Assembly: GCF_964253025.1 (NCBI RefSeq)
Contig: NZ_CAXUQC020000001.1
Location: forward strand, 3,100,001 to 3,164,000
Reading direction: 5' to 3'
DNA length: 64,000 nt
Origin: Rhizobacter sp964253025
Lineage (GTDB): Bacteria > Pseudomonadota > Gammaproteobacteria > Burkholderiales > Burkholderiaceae_C
The notes beneath the pieces are model-generated. The model was given only the letters and a program-made list of their open reading frames with translations. It was not told the origin of the DNA and did no database searches. This document shows positions 42,704 to 52,040 of the stretch, in pieces; position 1 is the first letter of the stretch; the number at the start of each line of letters is the position of its first letter. Position numbers and translations under genes: made by a program.

Positions 42704-42994
42704 ATGACCCCCAACGCCCTTCGCATCGAAGAGGCGATGAGCCGCAGCTCGCCGCTCGCCCGCCTCCAGCACCTGCTGAAGGAATCGGAGGCCCGCCTGG
42801 CGGTCGTCCGATCGGTCGTGCCGTCAGCGCTCGGTCCCCACCTGAAGGCCGGCCCGCTCGATGAAGAGGGCTGGACCCTGCTGGTCGCCAATGCCGCCGT
42901 GGCGTCGAAGCTGCGTCAACTCATGCCGCGCCTGGAAGAGGCCCTCCGGGCACGGGGACTGCAGGTTACTTCAATACGTTTGAGGGTTCGGTAA
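42704..42994 (+). CDS. dciA: DUF721 protein, DciA-like
   Basis: 96 residues from ATG 42704. LARLQHLLKESEARLAVVRS, VVPSALGPHLKAGPLDEEGW and VANAAVASKLRQLMPRLEEALR follow the DUF721/DciA pattern. DciA loads the replicative helicase DnaB in bacteria lacking DnaC. Its place beside secA is conserved in many proteobacteria. Shorter than many DciA proteins, keeping the core domain. Confidence 0.8.
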   Translation: MTPNALRIEEAMSRSSPLARLQHLLKESEARLAVVRSVVPSALGPHLKAGPLDEEGWTLLVANAAVASKLRQLMPRLEEALRARGLQVTSIRLRVR

Positions 42995-43193
42995 CCGTTT
43001 GCCTCGGGCGAATGCGCCGGTCTGAGCATGCTCGCCGGCTACCGGCCGCGGCCAAGCCGCCGCACAGGCCAGGCAGCAGCGGGCTGCAAGCGGCACGGCA
43101 CCGAACGACTTCAGATGATTTTGAAGCGCATCACCCGGGCTCGGGCGCGCTTTTGCGTGATGCACGTCACGCCTTGCGCGCGACGTCTGGAGA

Positions 43194-43269
43194 TGGTGCC
43201 CCCGGCAGGAATCGAACCCGCGACCTTCGGTTTACAAAACCGCTGCTCTACCAGCTGAGCTACAAGGGC
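43194..43269 (-). tRNA. tRNA-Thr (anticodon TGT)
   Basis: 76 nt including an encoded CCA. Cloverleaf: acceptor GCCCTTG with CGGGGGC, D arm GCTCAGCTGGTAGAGC, anticodon stem-loop GCGGTTTTGTAAACCG with TGT, T arm CGCGGGTTCGATTCCTG. Confidence 0.95.
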
Positions 43270-43302
43270 TGAATCTGTGATTCTAGCGGCCGAAGCCGGT
43301 CA

Positions 43303-43863
43303 CTATTTGATGCGTTTGAGCGAGGGACGCCCGGTGCCCGGTGCGGGCGGTTCGGGCGGCGTCTCGTCGTCGCCTGCGTCCCGCTCGACATCGGCGGGCT
43401 GCGGCTGCGTCTGCGGCTGAGCCGGCCGGTCCGTGCTGGCCAGGCGGAGCCCGCCCGCAGGCGCCGCCCGCTCGCCGGATGGGCCGGCCTCGCCACCCGG
43501 CGGCTCGACCGCCGACGGCACATGTGCCTCGGTCGGCGCCGGGAACGCCATGCCTTGCCCGTTCTCACGGGCGTAGATGGCGATCACGTGGTCGACCGGC
43601 ACGACGATGTCGCGCGAGGTGCCGCCGAAGCGGGCCTTGAACTCGACATACTCGTTGCCGAGCTTCATGCCGGTGGTGGCCTCGAAGCCCACGTTGAGCA
43701 CGATCTCGTTGTTCTTCACGTACTCCATCGGCACCCGCACGCTGGCGTCGACGAACACCGCGATGTACGGCGTGAAGCCGTTGTCGGTGCACCAGTCGTG
43801 CAGGGCACGGATCAGGTACGGGCGGGTCGAGCTGCCACTGTTGCCGGGTGCGGAAGGAATCAT
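43303..43863 (-). CDS. sspB: ClpXP protease specificity-enhancing factor SspB
   Basis: 186 residues. SspB delivers ssrA-tagged proteins to ClpXP. The globular domain RPYLIRALHDWCTDNGFTPY to VVPVDHVIAIYARENGQGM is standard; a long Pro/Glu-rich linker follows and the tail SLKRIK is the ClpX-binding end. It follows sspA with a short gap, as in E. coli. Confidence 0.95.
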   Translation of the reverse strand: MIPSAPGNSGSSTRPYLIRALHDWCTDNGFTPYIAVFVDASVRVPMEYVKNNEIVLNVGFEATTGMKLGNEYVEFKARFGGTSRDIVVPVDHVIAIYARENGQGMAFPAPTEAHVPSAVEPPGGEAGPSGERAAPAGGLRLASTDRPAQPQTQPQPADVERDAGDDETPPEPPAPGTGRPSLKRIK

Positions 43864-43891
43864 GGGACCAGGATCTCGTGCTGCAACGCGC

Positions 43892-44503
43892 TCACTTGCG
43901 CATGACCTTCTCGGACGGCGTCAGTGCCTCGATGTAGGCCGGACGCGAGAAGATGCGTTCGGCGTACTTGAGCAGCGGCACGGCGTTCTTCGACATGTCG
44001 ATGCCGTAGTAGTCCAGGCGCCACAGCAGCGGGGCGATGGCCACGTCGAGCATCGAGAAGTCGTCGCCCAGCATGAACTTGTTCTTGAGGAAGATGGGCG
44101 CGAGCTGCGTCAGGCGATCGCGGATCTGGGCGCGGGCCTTCTCGAGCTGCTTGTCGGTCGGCTTGGCGCCGCGCGACTCGAGCACGTTCACGTGCGCGAA
44201 CAGCTCCTTCTCGAAGTTCAGCAGGAACAGGCGCACGCGGGCGCGGGCGACCGGATCCCCTGGCATCAGCTGCGGGTGCGGGAAGCGCTCGTCGATGTAC
44301 TCGTTGATGATGTGCGACTCGTACAGGATGAGGTCGCGTTCGACGAGGATGGGCACCTCGTTGTACGGGTTCATCAGCGCGATGTCTTCGGGCTTGGCGA
44401 ACAGGTCGACGTCGCGGATCTCGAAGTCCATGCCCTTTTCGAACAGAACGAAGCGGCAACGGTGCGAATAGGGGCAGGTCGTTCCGGAGTAAAGCACCAT
44501 CAT
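43892..44503 (-). CDS. sspA: stringent starvation protein A (glutathione S-transferase fold)
   Basis: 203 residues. RNA-polymerase-associated regulator. YSGTTCPYSHRCRFVLFEKG is the GST-like N-terminus, NPYNEVPILVERDLILYESH its conserved centre, and FMLGDDFSMLDVAIAPLLWR the C-terminal domain. Downstream of petC and upstream of sspB on the same strand, the usual Burkholderiales order. Confidence 0.95.
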   Translation of the reverse strand: MMVLYSGTTCPYSHRCRFVLFEKGMDFEIRDVDLFAKPEDIALMNPYNEVPILVERDLILYESHIINEYIDERFPHPQLMPGDPVARARVRLFLLNFEKELFAHVNVLESRGAKPTDKQLEKARAQIRDRLTQLAPIFLKNKFMLGDDFSMLDVAIAPLLWRLDYYGIDMSKNAVPLLKYAERIFSRPAYIEALTPSEKVMRK

Positions 44504-44648
44504 GGTGACGGCTCCTTTTGGGCTGGCAATGAAGTCGTGAAAAGCGCAAACGGAGCAGACGGGCCGCCAGGGCGGCCTCTACTCCGTCGTCGCACGGGAA
44601 CATGCCGGGCAACGGGCCGCCAAGCGGCGACCCGTCGGGCCGGTCGGT

Positions 44649-45419
44649 TTACTTGACGTCTTTCCAGTAGGCGGCGTTCAGGCGCCAGGCAATGACAGTG
44701 AAGATCGCCAGGAAGATCAGCACCCAGACGCCCAGGCGCACGCGGTGGTGCTGGGCCGGCTCGCCCATCCACTGCATGTAGGCCACGAGGTCGGCCACGG
44801 TGTCGTCGTACTGCTGGGTGGTCATCGTCCCCGGCGTGATCTGCTCGAAGCCGACGAAGCGGTGATGCGTCTCGGTGCCGCCGTGCGGGTCCTTCTCCTC
44901 GACGTACTTGGCCGCGCGCTGGCCCTGCAGCTCCCACAGCACGTGCGGCATGCCGACGTTGGGGAAGGCGAGGTTGTCCCAGCCGGTGACCTTGGTGTCG
45001 TCACGGTAGTAGGTGCGCAGGTAGGTGTAGAGGTAGTCCGCACCCGAACCCTTGCCGATGTCCGCGCGCGAACGGGCGATCACGGTCAGGTCGGGCGGCG
45101 TGCCACCGAACCAGTCCTTGGCCTGCTTCGGGTCCATGGCGATCTTCATCGTCTCGCCGACCTTCTCGGTCGTGAACATCAGGTTCTGCTTGATCTGTTC
45201 CTCGGTGAGGTTCAGGTCGCGCAGGCGGTTATAGCGCATGAACGCGGCCGAGTGGCAGTTCAGGCAGTAGTTGACGAAGAGCTTGGCGCCGTTCTGGAGC
45301 GCCGCGACGTCGGTCATCTTGGCCATCGGGAACTTGTCCCAGGCCACGCCGCCGCCAGCCGCGGACGCCTGCGTCGACATGCAGAGCGACGCCAGGAAAA
45401 TCAGGATCAGTTTCTTCAT
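44649..45419 (-). CDS. petC: ubiquinol-cytochrome c reductase, cytochrome c1
   Basis: 256 residues. Signal peptide (LILIFLASLCMSTQASA), heme motif CLNCH at 52-56, a likely axial methionine in PNVGMPHVLWE, and a C-terminal anchor helix (VWVLIFLAIFTVIAWRLNAAYW). Transfers electrons from the Rieske protein to soluble cytochrome c. Last gene of petA-petB-petC. Confidence 0.97.
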   Translation of the reverse strand: MKKLILIFLASLCMSTQASAAGGGVAWDKFPMAKMTDVAALQNGAKLFVNYCLNCHSAAFMRYNRLRDLNLTEEQIKQNLMFTTEKVGETMKIAMDPKQAKDWFGGTPPDLTVIARSRADIGKGSGADYLYTYLRTYYRDDTKVTGWDNLAFPNVGMPHVLWELQGQRAAKYVEEKDPHGGTETHHRFVGFEQITPGTMTTQQYDDTVADLVAYMQWMGEPAQHHRVRLGVWVLIFLAIFTVIAWRLNAAYWKDVK

Positions 45420-45444
45420 GGTGTGGATTCCGTTGGGCGTCGAC

Positions 45445-46845
45445 TCAGTGGGCGTGGAAGGTCACGCGGTCGGGCACGGGCCGCGACTGGCCGATGCGGC
45501 TCCACCACGGCATCAGCAGGAAGAAGCCGAAGTAGAACAGCGTACCGATCTGGGAGACGCGCTCGCCGACCGGCGACGGCGGCTGCACGCCGAGGTAGCC
45601 CAGCACGAAGAAGACGAAGACGAAAACGGCGTACATCCACTTGTGCCAGGTCGGGCGATAGCGGATGGACTTGGCTTCGGCGTAGTCGAGCCAGGGCAGG
45701 AAGAACATGATGACGACGGCGCCGCCCATCACGACCACACCCCAGAACTTCGGCTCGAAGACCAGCAGCAGCGCACACGCAACCAGTGCACCCACGGCGA
45801 TGATCATCTTGCCCATCGCCGAGAAGCGGCCCTTCACCAGCGCCACGACGGCACCCAGAGCGACCAGGGCGACGAGCACGTAGACGAGCTCGGTCGTGGT
45901 GGCACGCAGCATCGAGTAGTACGGCGTGAAGTACCAGACCGGCGCGATGTGCAGCGGGGTCTTGAGCGGGTCAGCCGGAATGAAGTTGTTGTACTCGAGG
46001 AAGTAGCCGCCGAACTCCGGTGCGAAGAACAGGATCGCCGAGAAGGCCATCAGGAACACGCCAACACCGAAGATGTCGTGCACCGTGTAGTACGGGTGGA
46101 ACGGGATGCCGTCGAGCGGGCGACCCAGGGCGTCCTTCTTGGCCTTGATCTCGACGCCGTCCGGGTTGTTCGAGCCCACTTCGTGCAGCGCGATGATGTG
46201 CGCGACGACGAGGCCCAGCAGCACCAGCGGCACGGCGATGACGTGGAAGCTGAAGAAGCGGTTCAGGGTGGCGTCGGAGACGACGTAGTCACCGCGGATC
46301 AGCAGCGCCAGGTCCGGGCCGACGAACGGCACCGAGGCGAACAGGTTCACGATCACCTGGGCGCCCCAGTACGACATCTGGCCCCACGGCAGCAGGTAGC
46401 CCATGAAGGCTTCGGCCATCAGGCACAGGAAGATCGCGCAGCCGAAGATCCAGACGAGCTCGCGCGGCTTGCGGTAGCTGCCGTAGATCATGCCGCGGAA
46501 CATGTGCAGGTACACGACGATGAAGAACGCCGAGGCGCCCGTCGAGTGCATGTAGCGGATCAGCCAGCCCCAGGGCACATCGCGCATGATGTACTCGACC
46601 GAGGCGAACGCCAGGTTGGCGTCCGGCTTGTAGTGCATCACGAGGAAGATGCCGGTGACGATCTGGATGACCAGCACCAGCAGGGCGAGCGAGCCGAAGA
46701 TGTACCAGAAGTTGAAGTTCTTCGGAGCGTAGTACTCGCTCATGTGCTCTTTGTAGAGCTTGCTGGCCGGGAACCGGTTGTCGACCCAGTTCATCAGCTT
46801 CTCGCCCATCGGGGCGTTGGCGGCGACTTGTTTGAATTCAGCCAT
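45445..46845 (-). CDS. petB: ubiquinol-cytochrome c reductase, cytochrome b
   Basis: 466 residues, about eight helices or more. Heme histidines are in YMHSTGASAFFIVVYLHMFR and FFSFHVIAVPLVLLGLVVAH; GYLLPWGQMSYWGAQV is the Qo-site segment and PEFGGYFLEYNN carries the PEW-like motif (PEF here). A C-terminal extension of membrane segments makes it longer than mitochondrial cytochrome b, as usual in Burkholderiales. Confidence 0.97.
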   Translation of the reverse strand: MAEFKQVAANAPMGEKLMNWVDNRFPASKLYKEHMSEYYAPKNFNFWYIFGSLALLVLVIQIVTGIFLVMHYKPDANLAFASVEYIMRDVPWGWLIRYMHSTGASAFFIVVYLHMFRGMIYGSYRKPRELVWIFGCAIFLCLMAEAFMGYLLPWGQMSYWGAQVIVNLFASVPFVGPDLALLIRGDYVVSDATLNRFFSFHVIAVPLVLLGLVVAHIIALHEVGSNNPDGVEIKAKKDALGRPLDGIPFHPYYTVHDIFGVGVFLMAFSAILFFAPEFGGYFLEYNNFIPADPLKTPLHIAPVWYFTPYYSMLRATTTELVYVLVALVALGAVVALVKGRFSAMGKMIIAVGALVACALLLVFEPKFWGVVVMGGAVVIMFFLPWLDYAEAKSIRYRPTWHKWMYAVFVFVFFVLGYLGVQPPSPVGERVSQIGTLFYFGFFLLMPWWSRIGQSRPVPDRVTFHAH

Positions 46846-46881
46846 GGGGAAAATCTCCTGGAATGCCGTGTCTGACTGCGG

Positions 46882-47481
46882 TCAGGCCTTTTTGTCTTCG
46901 CCGATGATCAGGCGGCTGTCAGACAGGTACATGTGGGGCGGCACTTCGAGATTGTCCGGTGCGGGCTTGTTCTTGTAGACGCGGCCAGCCATGTCGAACG
47001 TCGAACCGTGGCAGGGGCAGAAGAAGCCGCCTTCCCAGTCGTTCGGCAGCGAGGGCTGCGGGCCGGGGGTGAACTTGTCCGAGGGCGAGCAGCCGAGGTG
47101 GGTGCAGATGCCCACGGCCACGAGGAACTCGGGCTTGATCGAGCGGTACTGGTTGCGCGCGTACTCGGGGGTGAGCTCGGCGGGCTTGCGCTCGGAGTTC
47201 GGGTCGGCCAGCTGGCCCTCGATCTTGGCGAGGGCGTCGAGCTGGGCCTTCGTGCGGCGCACGACCCAGACGGGCTTGCCTCGCCATTCGACGGTCAGCT
47301 TCTCGCCTTCCTTGAGGCCACCGATGTCAACCTCGACAGCGGCGCCGGCGGCGCGTGCGCGCTCGGACGGCTGGAAGGTGCTCACGAACGGGACGGCGAC
47401 GGCACCGACTCCCGCCACACCGGCACAACTGGAGGCAATGAGCCACGTGCGTTTACCGCTGTCGACTTGCTGGTCACTCAT
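46882..47481 (-). CDS. petA: ubiquinol-cytochrome c reductase, Rieske iron-sulfur subunit
   Basis: 199 residues. N-terminal TAT-type anchor (KRTWLIASSCAGVAGVGAVAV, twin-arginine signal weak), then the Rieske domain with CTHLGCSP and CPCHGSTFD for the 2Fe-2S cluster. VGICTHLGC is the usual context. First gene of the operon, 36 bp ahead of petB. Confidence 0.96.
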   Translation of the reverse strand: MSDQQVDSGKRTWLIASSCAGVAGVGAVAVPFVSTFQPSERARAAGAAVEVDIGGLKEGEKLTVEWRGKPVWVVRRTKAQLDALAKIEGQLADPNSERKPAELTPEYARNQYRSIKPEFLVAVGICTHLGCSPSDKFTPGPQPSLPNDWEGGFFCPCHGSTFDMAGRVYKNKPAPDNLEVPPHMYLSDSRLIIGEDKKA

Positions 47482-47719
47482 GGGATTCCTCGAACGAAGA
47501 CTTCTGATCTTGGGTAACCCGGAATTCTAATGGAGGTGTCAAGGGGTGCGACGAAGAGTTCGCTTGAGCGGGGTTGCGAACCGTCAACAAGGTGATTCAG
47601 GTCGCCCGTGCCGGGTGCGCCTCGGCCTCGTCATGGCCGGCTTCGCAAAGATCATCAGCGGGGGTCACAATACGCGGCGGGTCGCCACCGGCGGCTGCCA
47701 ACCAACAGGAGGGAGAGGT

Positions 47720-48148
47720 ATGAGTTTCGTCTCGGAGTTCAAGCAGTTCGCCATCAAGGGCAACGTCGTCGACCTGGCCGTGGGCGTGATCATCGGCGCG
47801 GCGTTCGGGCGCATCGTCGACTCGATCGTCAAGGACCTGATCATGCCGCTCGTGGGCAAGGTGGTCGGCGGGCTCGATTTCTCGAGCTACTTCATCATGC
47901 TGTCCGACCCGCCCGCGGGCTACAGCGGGCCGATGACGTATGAAGCGCTCACCAAGGCCGGTGTGCCGCTCTTCGCCTACGGCAACTTCCTGACGGTGCT
48001 GGTGAACTTCATCATCCTGGCCTTCATCATCTTTCTGATGGTCAAGCAGATCAACCGCCTCAAGCGCAACGAGCCGGCGCCCCCGCCGGCCGCGCCGCCC
48101 GAGGAAGTGGCCCTGCTGCGCGAGATCCGGGATTCCCTGAAGCGGTAA
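47720..48148 (+). CDS. mscL: large-conductance mechanosensitive channel MscL
   Basis: 142 residues from the ATG at 47720, with AGGAGGG 6 bases upstream. FVSEFKQFAIKGNVVDLAVG and VIIGAAFGRIVDSIVKDLIM form helix 1, YGNFLTVLVNFIILAFIIFL helix 2, and the tail EVALLREIRDSLKR the cytoplasmic bundle. Releases solutes on hypo-osmotic shock. Confidence 0.97.
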   Translation: MSFVSEFKQFAIKGNVVDLAVGVIIGAAFGRIVDSIVKDLIMPLVGKVVGGLDFSSYFIMLSDPPAGYSGPMTYEALTKAGVPLFAYGNFLTVLVNFIILAFIIFLMVKQINRLKRNEPAPPPAAPPEEVALLREIRDSLKR

Positions 48149-48156
48149 CCCCCCAT

Positions 48157-48177
48157 CCCGGGGTCGCCTGCCCCGGG
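48157..48177 (+). terminator. GC hairpin after mscL
   Basis: CCCGGGG and CCCCGGG form a 7-bp stem with a 7-base loop 8 bp after the stop. No T-run. Confidence 0.45.
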
Positions 48178-48321
48178 GGCTGCGGGGCGTGAACTGCTTG
48201 GCACCCGGCGAATCACGGGTGTTGCGCCCGCGCAGCGGGTGGCCCTGGTTTGGGCTCATACTTGCAGGACCTGCGCGTCGGCTTGGCCGCCTGCGCGCCT
48301 GTTCCCGCGTCTCTGTTCGAA

Positions 48322-50919
48322 ATGAACCTGACCGATCCACGATCCCAAGCCGCCTTCGATGCGGCGATCAACCACATCCGAACGACCACCGCGGCCGTGG
48401 CGGATCGCGTGGCGACGCACCTGGGCATCCTGGCGTCGGCGTCCACGCGCATCATCGAGCGCGACGCGCTGATCACCGCCCAAATCGACCTGCGGCGCAA
48501 CATGAGCACCTACGTGCTCGTGCTGGGTGACACGCTCAGCAAGCGGCTCGCCCGCGAAGTGAACCCGGACCGCGACAGCCGCCGCCTGGCCGAGACCGAC
48601 TGGCAATCGCTCAGCCTCGTCGACGACAGCCAGGTCGAGGAGCAGATGCTGGGCGACCGCATCGCCCAGGCCATCACCCACGGCTGCGAATGGGAGCTGC
48701 GCGACCTGGCGGCCTACACCGGCGCGATGCTGGGCCTCGGCCGGGCCGACCACGACCGCAATCCGCTGCGCCCCGAAATCGTCGGGGCCGCCGTCTACCG
48801 CGGCATCACGAGCGTCACCAACGACCTCGAGACGCGCAAGCTCATCGCCCGCGAACTCGGCAACGCCTTGTCCAAGGTGATGCCCACCTGCTACGCCGAC
48901 ATCGTCAAGGACTTCCGGGCCCGCGGCATCGTGCCGGTGAGCCTGTCGGTTCGAGGAGTCGAAGGCCCCGGCAACGACATGACGCGCGACCGCGTCATCT
49001 CCGGCTACGACACCCTCCGCGACACCGGCACCTCCACCCGCGCCGGCGCGTTCGGCCCCACCTCCGCATCGGGCTTCGACAGCGGCGCCCTGCCCCACCA
49101 GACCGGCCCCGGCGGCCATCCCTCGGTGAGCGGCGTGCGCAGCGGGCCGGGCAACTGGAACGCCAGCACCTCGGGCCGCGGCCCCGGCCCGGCCAGCGGA
49201 CGCTTCACCCCCCGGCCCGGTGTCTCGCCGCAGGCCGACGCCGAACTGATGACCCTCATCCGGCGGCTGACCTTCCTCGCCAGCCGCCCCGCCGACCTGA
49301 CGGACGGCGCGACGGGCAGCATGCCGATGGATGCGGGCGCGAGCGGCTTCGGGGCAAGCCGCGCCGGCAGCACGGGTGCGGGCGGAGGCGGAGGCGGAGG
49401 CGGCGGCGGCCAGCCTGCGCTGATGGCCGTGAACATGATCCGCGCGCACCGCGACGAGCTGCGCGAGGCCTCGACCGGCACGCTCGACCACATGGTCATC
49501 GACGTGGTCGGCAGCCTTTTCGACCAGATCCTGTCCGACCCGCGGGTGCCGCCGCAGATGGCCCGCCAGATCGCACGCCTGCAGCTGCCCGTGCTGCGCG
49601 TCGCGCTGGCCGACCAGACCTTCTTCTCGTCGCGCAAGCACCCGGTGCGGCGCTTCGTCAACCGCATCGCCTCCCTGGCGCTTGCCTTCGAGGACCTGGA
49701 CAGCGGCCCCGGCAAGCAGTTCCTGGCCCGCGTGCGCGACCTCGTCCAGGAGATCGTCCAGGGCGACTTCGACCAGATGGAGGTCTACACCGCCAAGGTC
49801 AACGCGCTCGAGCACTTCATCGCCCAGCAGGCCAAGGACGACGCCAACCAGTCATCCGAAGCGGTGTCGGTCGTCAACGACAAGGAGACCGACCTTCGCG
49901 TGCAGCAGCGCTACATGCTGCAGCTCCGGACCGCGCTGGTGCCCCTGCCCCTGCAGGACTACCTGCGCGACTTCCTGGCGCAGGTGTGGAGCCAAGCGCT
50001 GGCGCACGGCACGCGCAAGGAAGGTCCGCAGTCCGAGCTCGTGCAGCGCCTGAAGCGCGCCGGGCGCGACCTCGTCATGAGCGTGCAGCCCAAGGGCTCG
50101 CCGGCGCTGCGCAAGAAGTTCCTCATGCAGCTGCCGCCGCTGATGAAGGACCTGAACGAGGGCCTTCGGCTCATCGGCTGGCCGGAAGCGGCACAGAAGG
50201 AGTTCTTCGGCAAGCTGCTGCCGGCGCACGCCGAGTCCCTGAAGGGCCAGCCGCTCACCGAGCTCGAATACAACCTCCTCGCCAAGCAGCTGGAAGGCGT
50301 CTTCAACACGCCGGTGCCCGAGCCCGACGCGCTGCTGCGCGACGTGCCCATGACCAGCTCGGGTTCGGCACCCATCGAACCGCACTTCACCCCCGAGGAA
50401 GCGCAGCGCATCGGCCTCGTCGAGGAGAGCGCGGTCAACTGGTCGGGCGAGATCGACATCGACCTGTCCGCCGGCCCCGACACGGAGCCGGCCCCGAGCG
50501 GGCCCGACACGGCGCCGGCCGACCTGGACATCGACCTGTCGGCGCTCGGCATCGACATCAACCTCGACGCCCCGCCCGACCCGGCCGAGGCCCCCACCCA
50601 GGGCCCGGGCCTGATCGACCACGTGCGCCTGGGCTTCGCCTACCAGATGAACCTCAACGGTGAATGGCAGAAGGTGCGCCTGAGCTACGTGAGCCCGGGG
50701 CGGGCCTTCTTCGTGTTCACCCGCGGCAAGCGCCACACCGAGACGGTGTCGCTCACCTCGCGCATGCTGACCCGCATGTGCGAGACGGGCCGCTTCCGGG
50801 CCTTCGAGAGCGCCTACCTGATGGAGCGGGCCACGGCCCGGGCACGCAAGCAGCTCGCCGCGCTCACCAAGGGCAAGTCCGAGAAGCCGAGCGACCGCGC
50901 GCCACTCGGCAAGCGCTGA
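48322..50919 (+). CDS. DUF1631 family protein
   Basis: 865 residues from the ATG at 48322; a TTG at 48250 would add 24 residues. The DUF1631 pattern runs through the whole protein, for example CYADIVKDFRARGIVPVSLS, IDVVGSLFDQILSDPRVPP and QIARLQLPVLRVALADQTFF. A G/P/S-rich linker (about 225-315) and an acidic DIDLS repeat region (about 705-760) separate the folded parts. PilZ-like WQKVRLSYVSPGRAFFVFT near the C-terminus is typical. Function unknown; found mainly in beta- and gammaproteobacteria. Confidence 0.88.
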   Translation: MNLTDPRSQAAFDAAINHIRTTTAAVADRVATHLGILASASTRIIERDALITAQIDLRRNMSTYVLVLGDTLSKRLAREVNPDRDSRRLAETDWQSLSLVDDSQVEEQMLGDRIAQAITHGCEWELRDLAAYTGAMLGLGRADHDRNPLRPEIVGAAVYRGITSVTNDLETRKLIARELGNALSKVMPTCYADIVKDFRARGIVPVSLSVRGVEGPGNDMTRDRVISGYDTLRDTGTSTRAGAFGPTSASGFDSGALPHQTGPGGHPSVSGVRSGPGNWNASTSGRGPGPASGRFTPRPGVSPQADAELMTLIRRLTFLASRPADLTDGATGSMPMDAGASGFGASRAGSTGAGGGGGGGGGGQPALMAVNMIRAHRDELREASTGTLDHMVIDVVGSLFDQILSDPRVPPQMARQIARLQLPVLRVALADQTFFSSRKHPVRRFVNRIASLALAFEDLDSGPGKQFLARVRDLVQEIVQGDFDQMEVYTAKVNALEHFIAQQAKDDANQSSEAVSVVNDKETDLRVQQRYMLQLRTALVPLPLQDYLRDFLAQVWSQALAHGTRKEGPQSELVQRLKRAGRDLVMSVQPKGSPALRKKFLMQLPPLMKDLNEGLRLIGWPEAAQKEFFGKLLPAHAESLKGQPLTELEYNLLAKQLEGVFNTPVPEPDALLRDVPMTSSGSAPIEPHFTPEEAQRIGLVEESAVNWSGEIDIDLSAGPDTEPAPSGPDTAPADLDIDLSALGIDINLDAPPDPAEAPTQGPGLIDHVRLGFAYQMNLNGEWQKVRLSYVSPGRAFFVFTRGKRHTETVSLTSRMLTRMCETGRFRAFESAYLMERATARARKQLAALTKGKSEKPSDRAPLGKR

Positions 50920-50993
50920 GCCGGGCGCCGCCCGGCCGAACGCCGGTCGACCCGGTCTTTCGCGGCACGGTCGAGCACGGCGCCGGCCGGACT

Positions 50994-52040
50994 TCAGCCC
51001 GGCGCGCGCTCTCGACCTTGGGCCACCATCTCGCGCGCCATGCGCATCGCCGCCAGCAGGCTGGACGGGTCCGCCCGGCCGGTGCCTGCCAGGTCGAAGG
51101 CCGTGCCGTGGTCGGGGCTGGTGCGAGCGAAGGGCAGGCCGAGCGTGACGTTCACGCCTTGCTCCACGCCCAGGTACTTCACCGCGATGAGTCCGTGGTC
51201 GTGGACCATGGACACGACCACGTCGAACTCGCCGGGGTGCGAGGCCACGTGGCGGGCGCGCATGAAGACCGTGTCGGGCGCGAAGGGCCCTTGGGCGTCG
51301 ATGCCGTCCGCGCGCGCAGCGGCCACCGCCGGGCCGATGAAGCGCAGTTCCTCGTCCCCGAAGTGGCCGCCCTCACCCGCATGCGGGTTGAGGCCGGCCA
51401 CGGCGATCCGGGGTCTGGCGATGCCGGCCGATTGCATCGCGCCATGGGCGATGCGGATGGTCTGCAGCACGCCGTCGAAGTCGAGCGCATCAATGGCGCG
51501 CCGCAGCGACATGTGGATCGTGACGAGGACCGTGCGCAGCTCGTCGTTGGCCAGCATCATGCGCACTGGTGGCAGTGGCGCGCCGGCGTCGACCGACAGC
51601 GCCTGCAGCATCTCGGTATGGCCCGGGTAGGGCACACCGGCCGCCGCCAGCGCTTCCTTGTGGATGGGCGCCGTGACGATGGCGCTCGCCTGCCCGGCCC
51701 GAACGACACGCACCGCGGCCTCGATGCAGGCGGCCGCGGCGGCGCCTGCGCGCGCGTCGATGCGACCAAAGGGCACCGACGCCAGGTCAGGCGGCAGGCC
51801 CGGCACCTGCCACACCGGCACCGTATCCGCGGGCCAGTCCGCCGGCAACTGCGGTGATGTCACGGGCAGTACCGCCAGGCCGCCGCCGATGCAGGCGACC
51901 GCTCGCCGCATCACGCCGACGTCCCCCACCACCACGGCCGGGCCATTCGGCGCGCCGGAGAGGAAGGCCCGTGCGACGACCTCCGGGCCGATGCCCGCGA
52001 CGTCGCCCTGGGTGATGAGCAGGGAGCCCTGAGCGGTCAT
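50994..52040 (-). CDS. pdxA: 4-hydroxythreonine-4-phosphate dehydrogenase PdxA
   Basis: 348 residues from ATG 52040. Step in de novo pyridoxal phosphate synthesis. ITQGDVAGIGPEVVARAFL is the N-terminal signature, APIHKEALAAAGVPYPGHTE carries conserved Lys and His, GLNPHAGEGGHFGDEE and MVHDHGLIAVKYLG the metal histidines, and RTSPDHGTAFDLAGTGRADP the end motif. The GDPAGIGPE motif is GDVAGIGPE here. It overlaps the NIF3-like gene by 4 bp. Confidence 0.96.
   Translation of the reverse strand: MTAQGSLLITQGDVAGIGPEVVARAFLSGAPNGPAVVVGDVGVMRRAVACIGGGLAVLPVTSPQLPADWPADTVPVWQVPGLPPDLASVPFGRIDARAGAAAAACIEAAVRVVRAGQASAIVTAPIHKEALAAAGVPYPGHTEMLQALSVDAGAPLPPVRMMLANDELRTVLVTIHMSLRRAIDALDFDGVLQTIRIAHGAMQSAGIARPRIAVAGLNPHAGEGGHFGDEELRFIGPAVAAARADGIDAQGPFAPDTVFMRARHVASHPGEFDVVVSMVHDHGLIAVKYLGVEQGVNVTLGLPFARTSPDHGTAFDLAGTGRADPSSLLAAMRMAREMVAQGRERAPG

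Noticed and set aside
48256..49815. A 519-codon minus-strand frame opposite the DUF1631 gene
   Set aside because: Composition is that of an antisense shadow; the plus-strand family pattern is clear.
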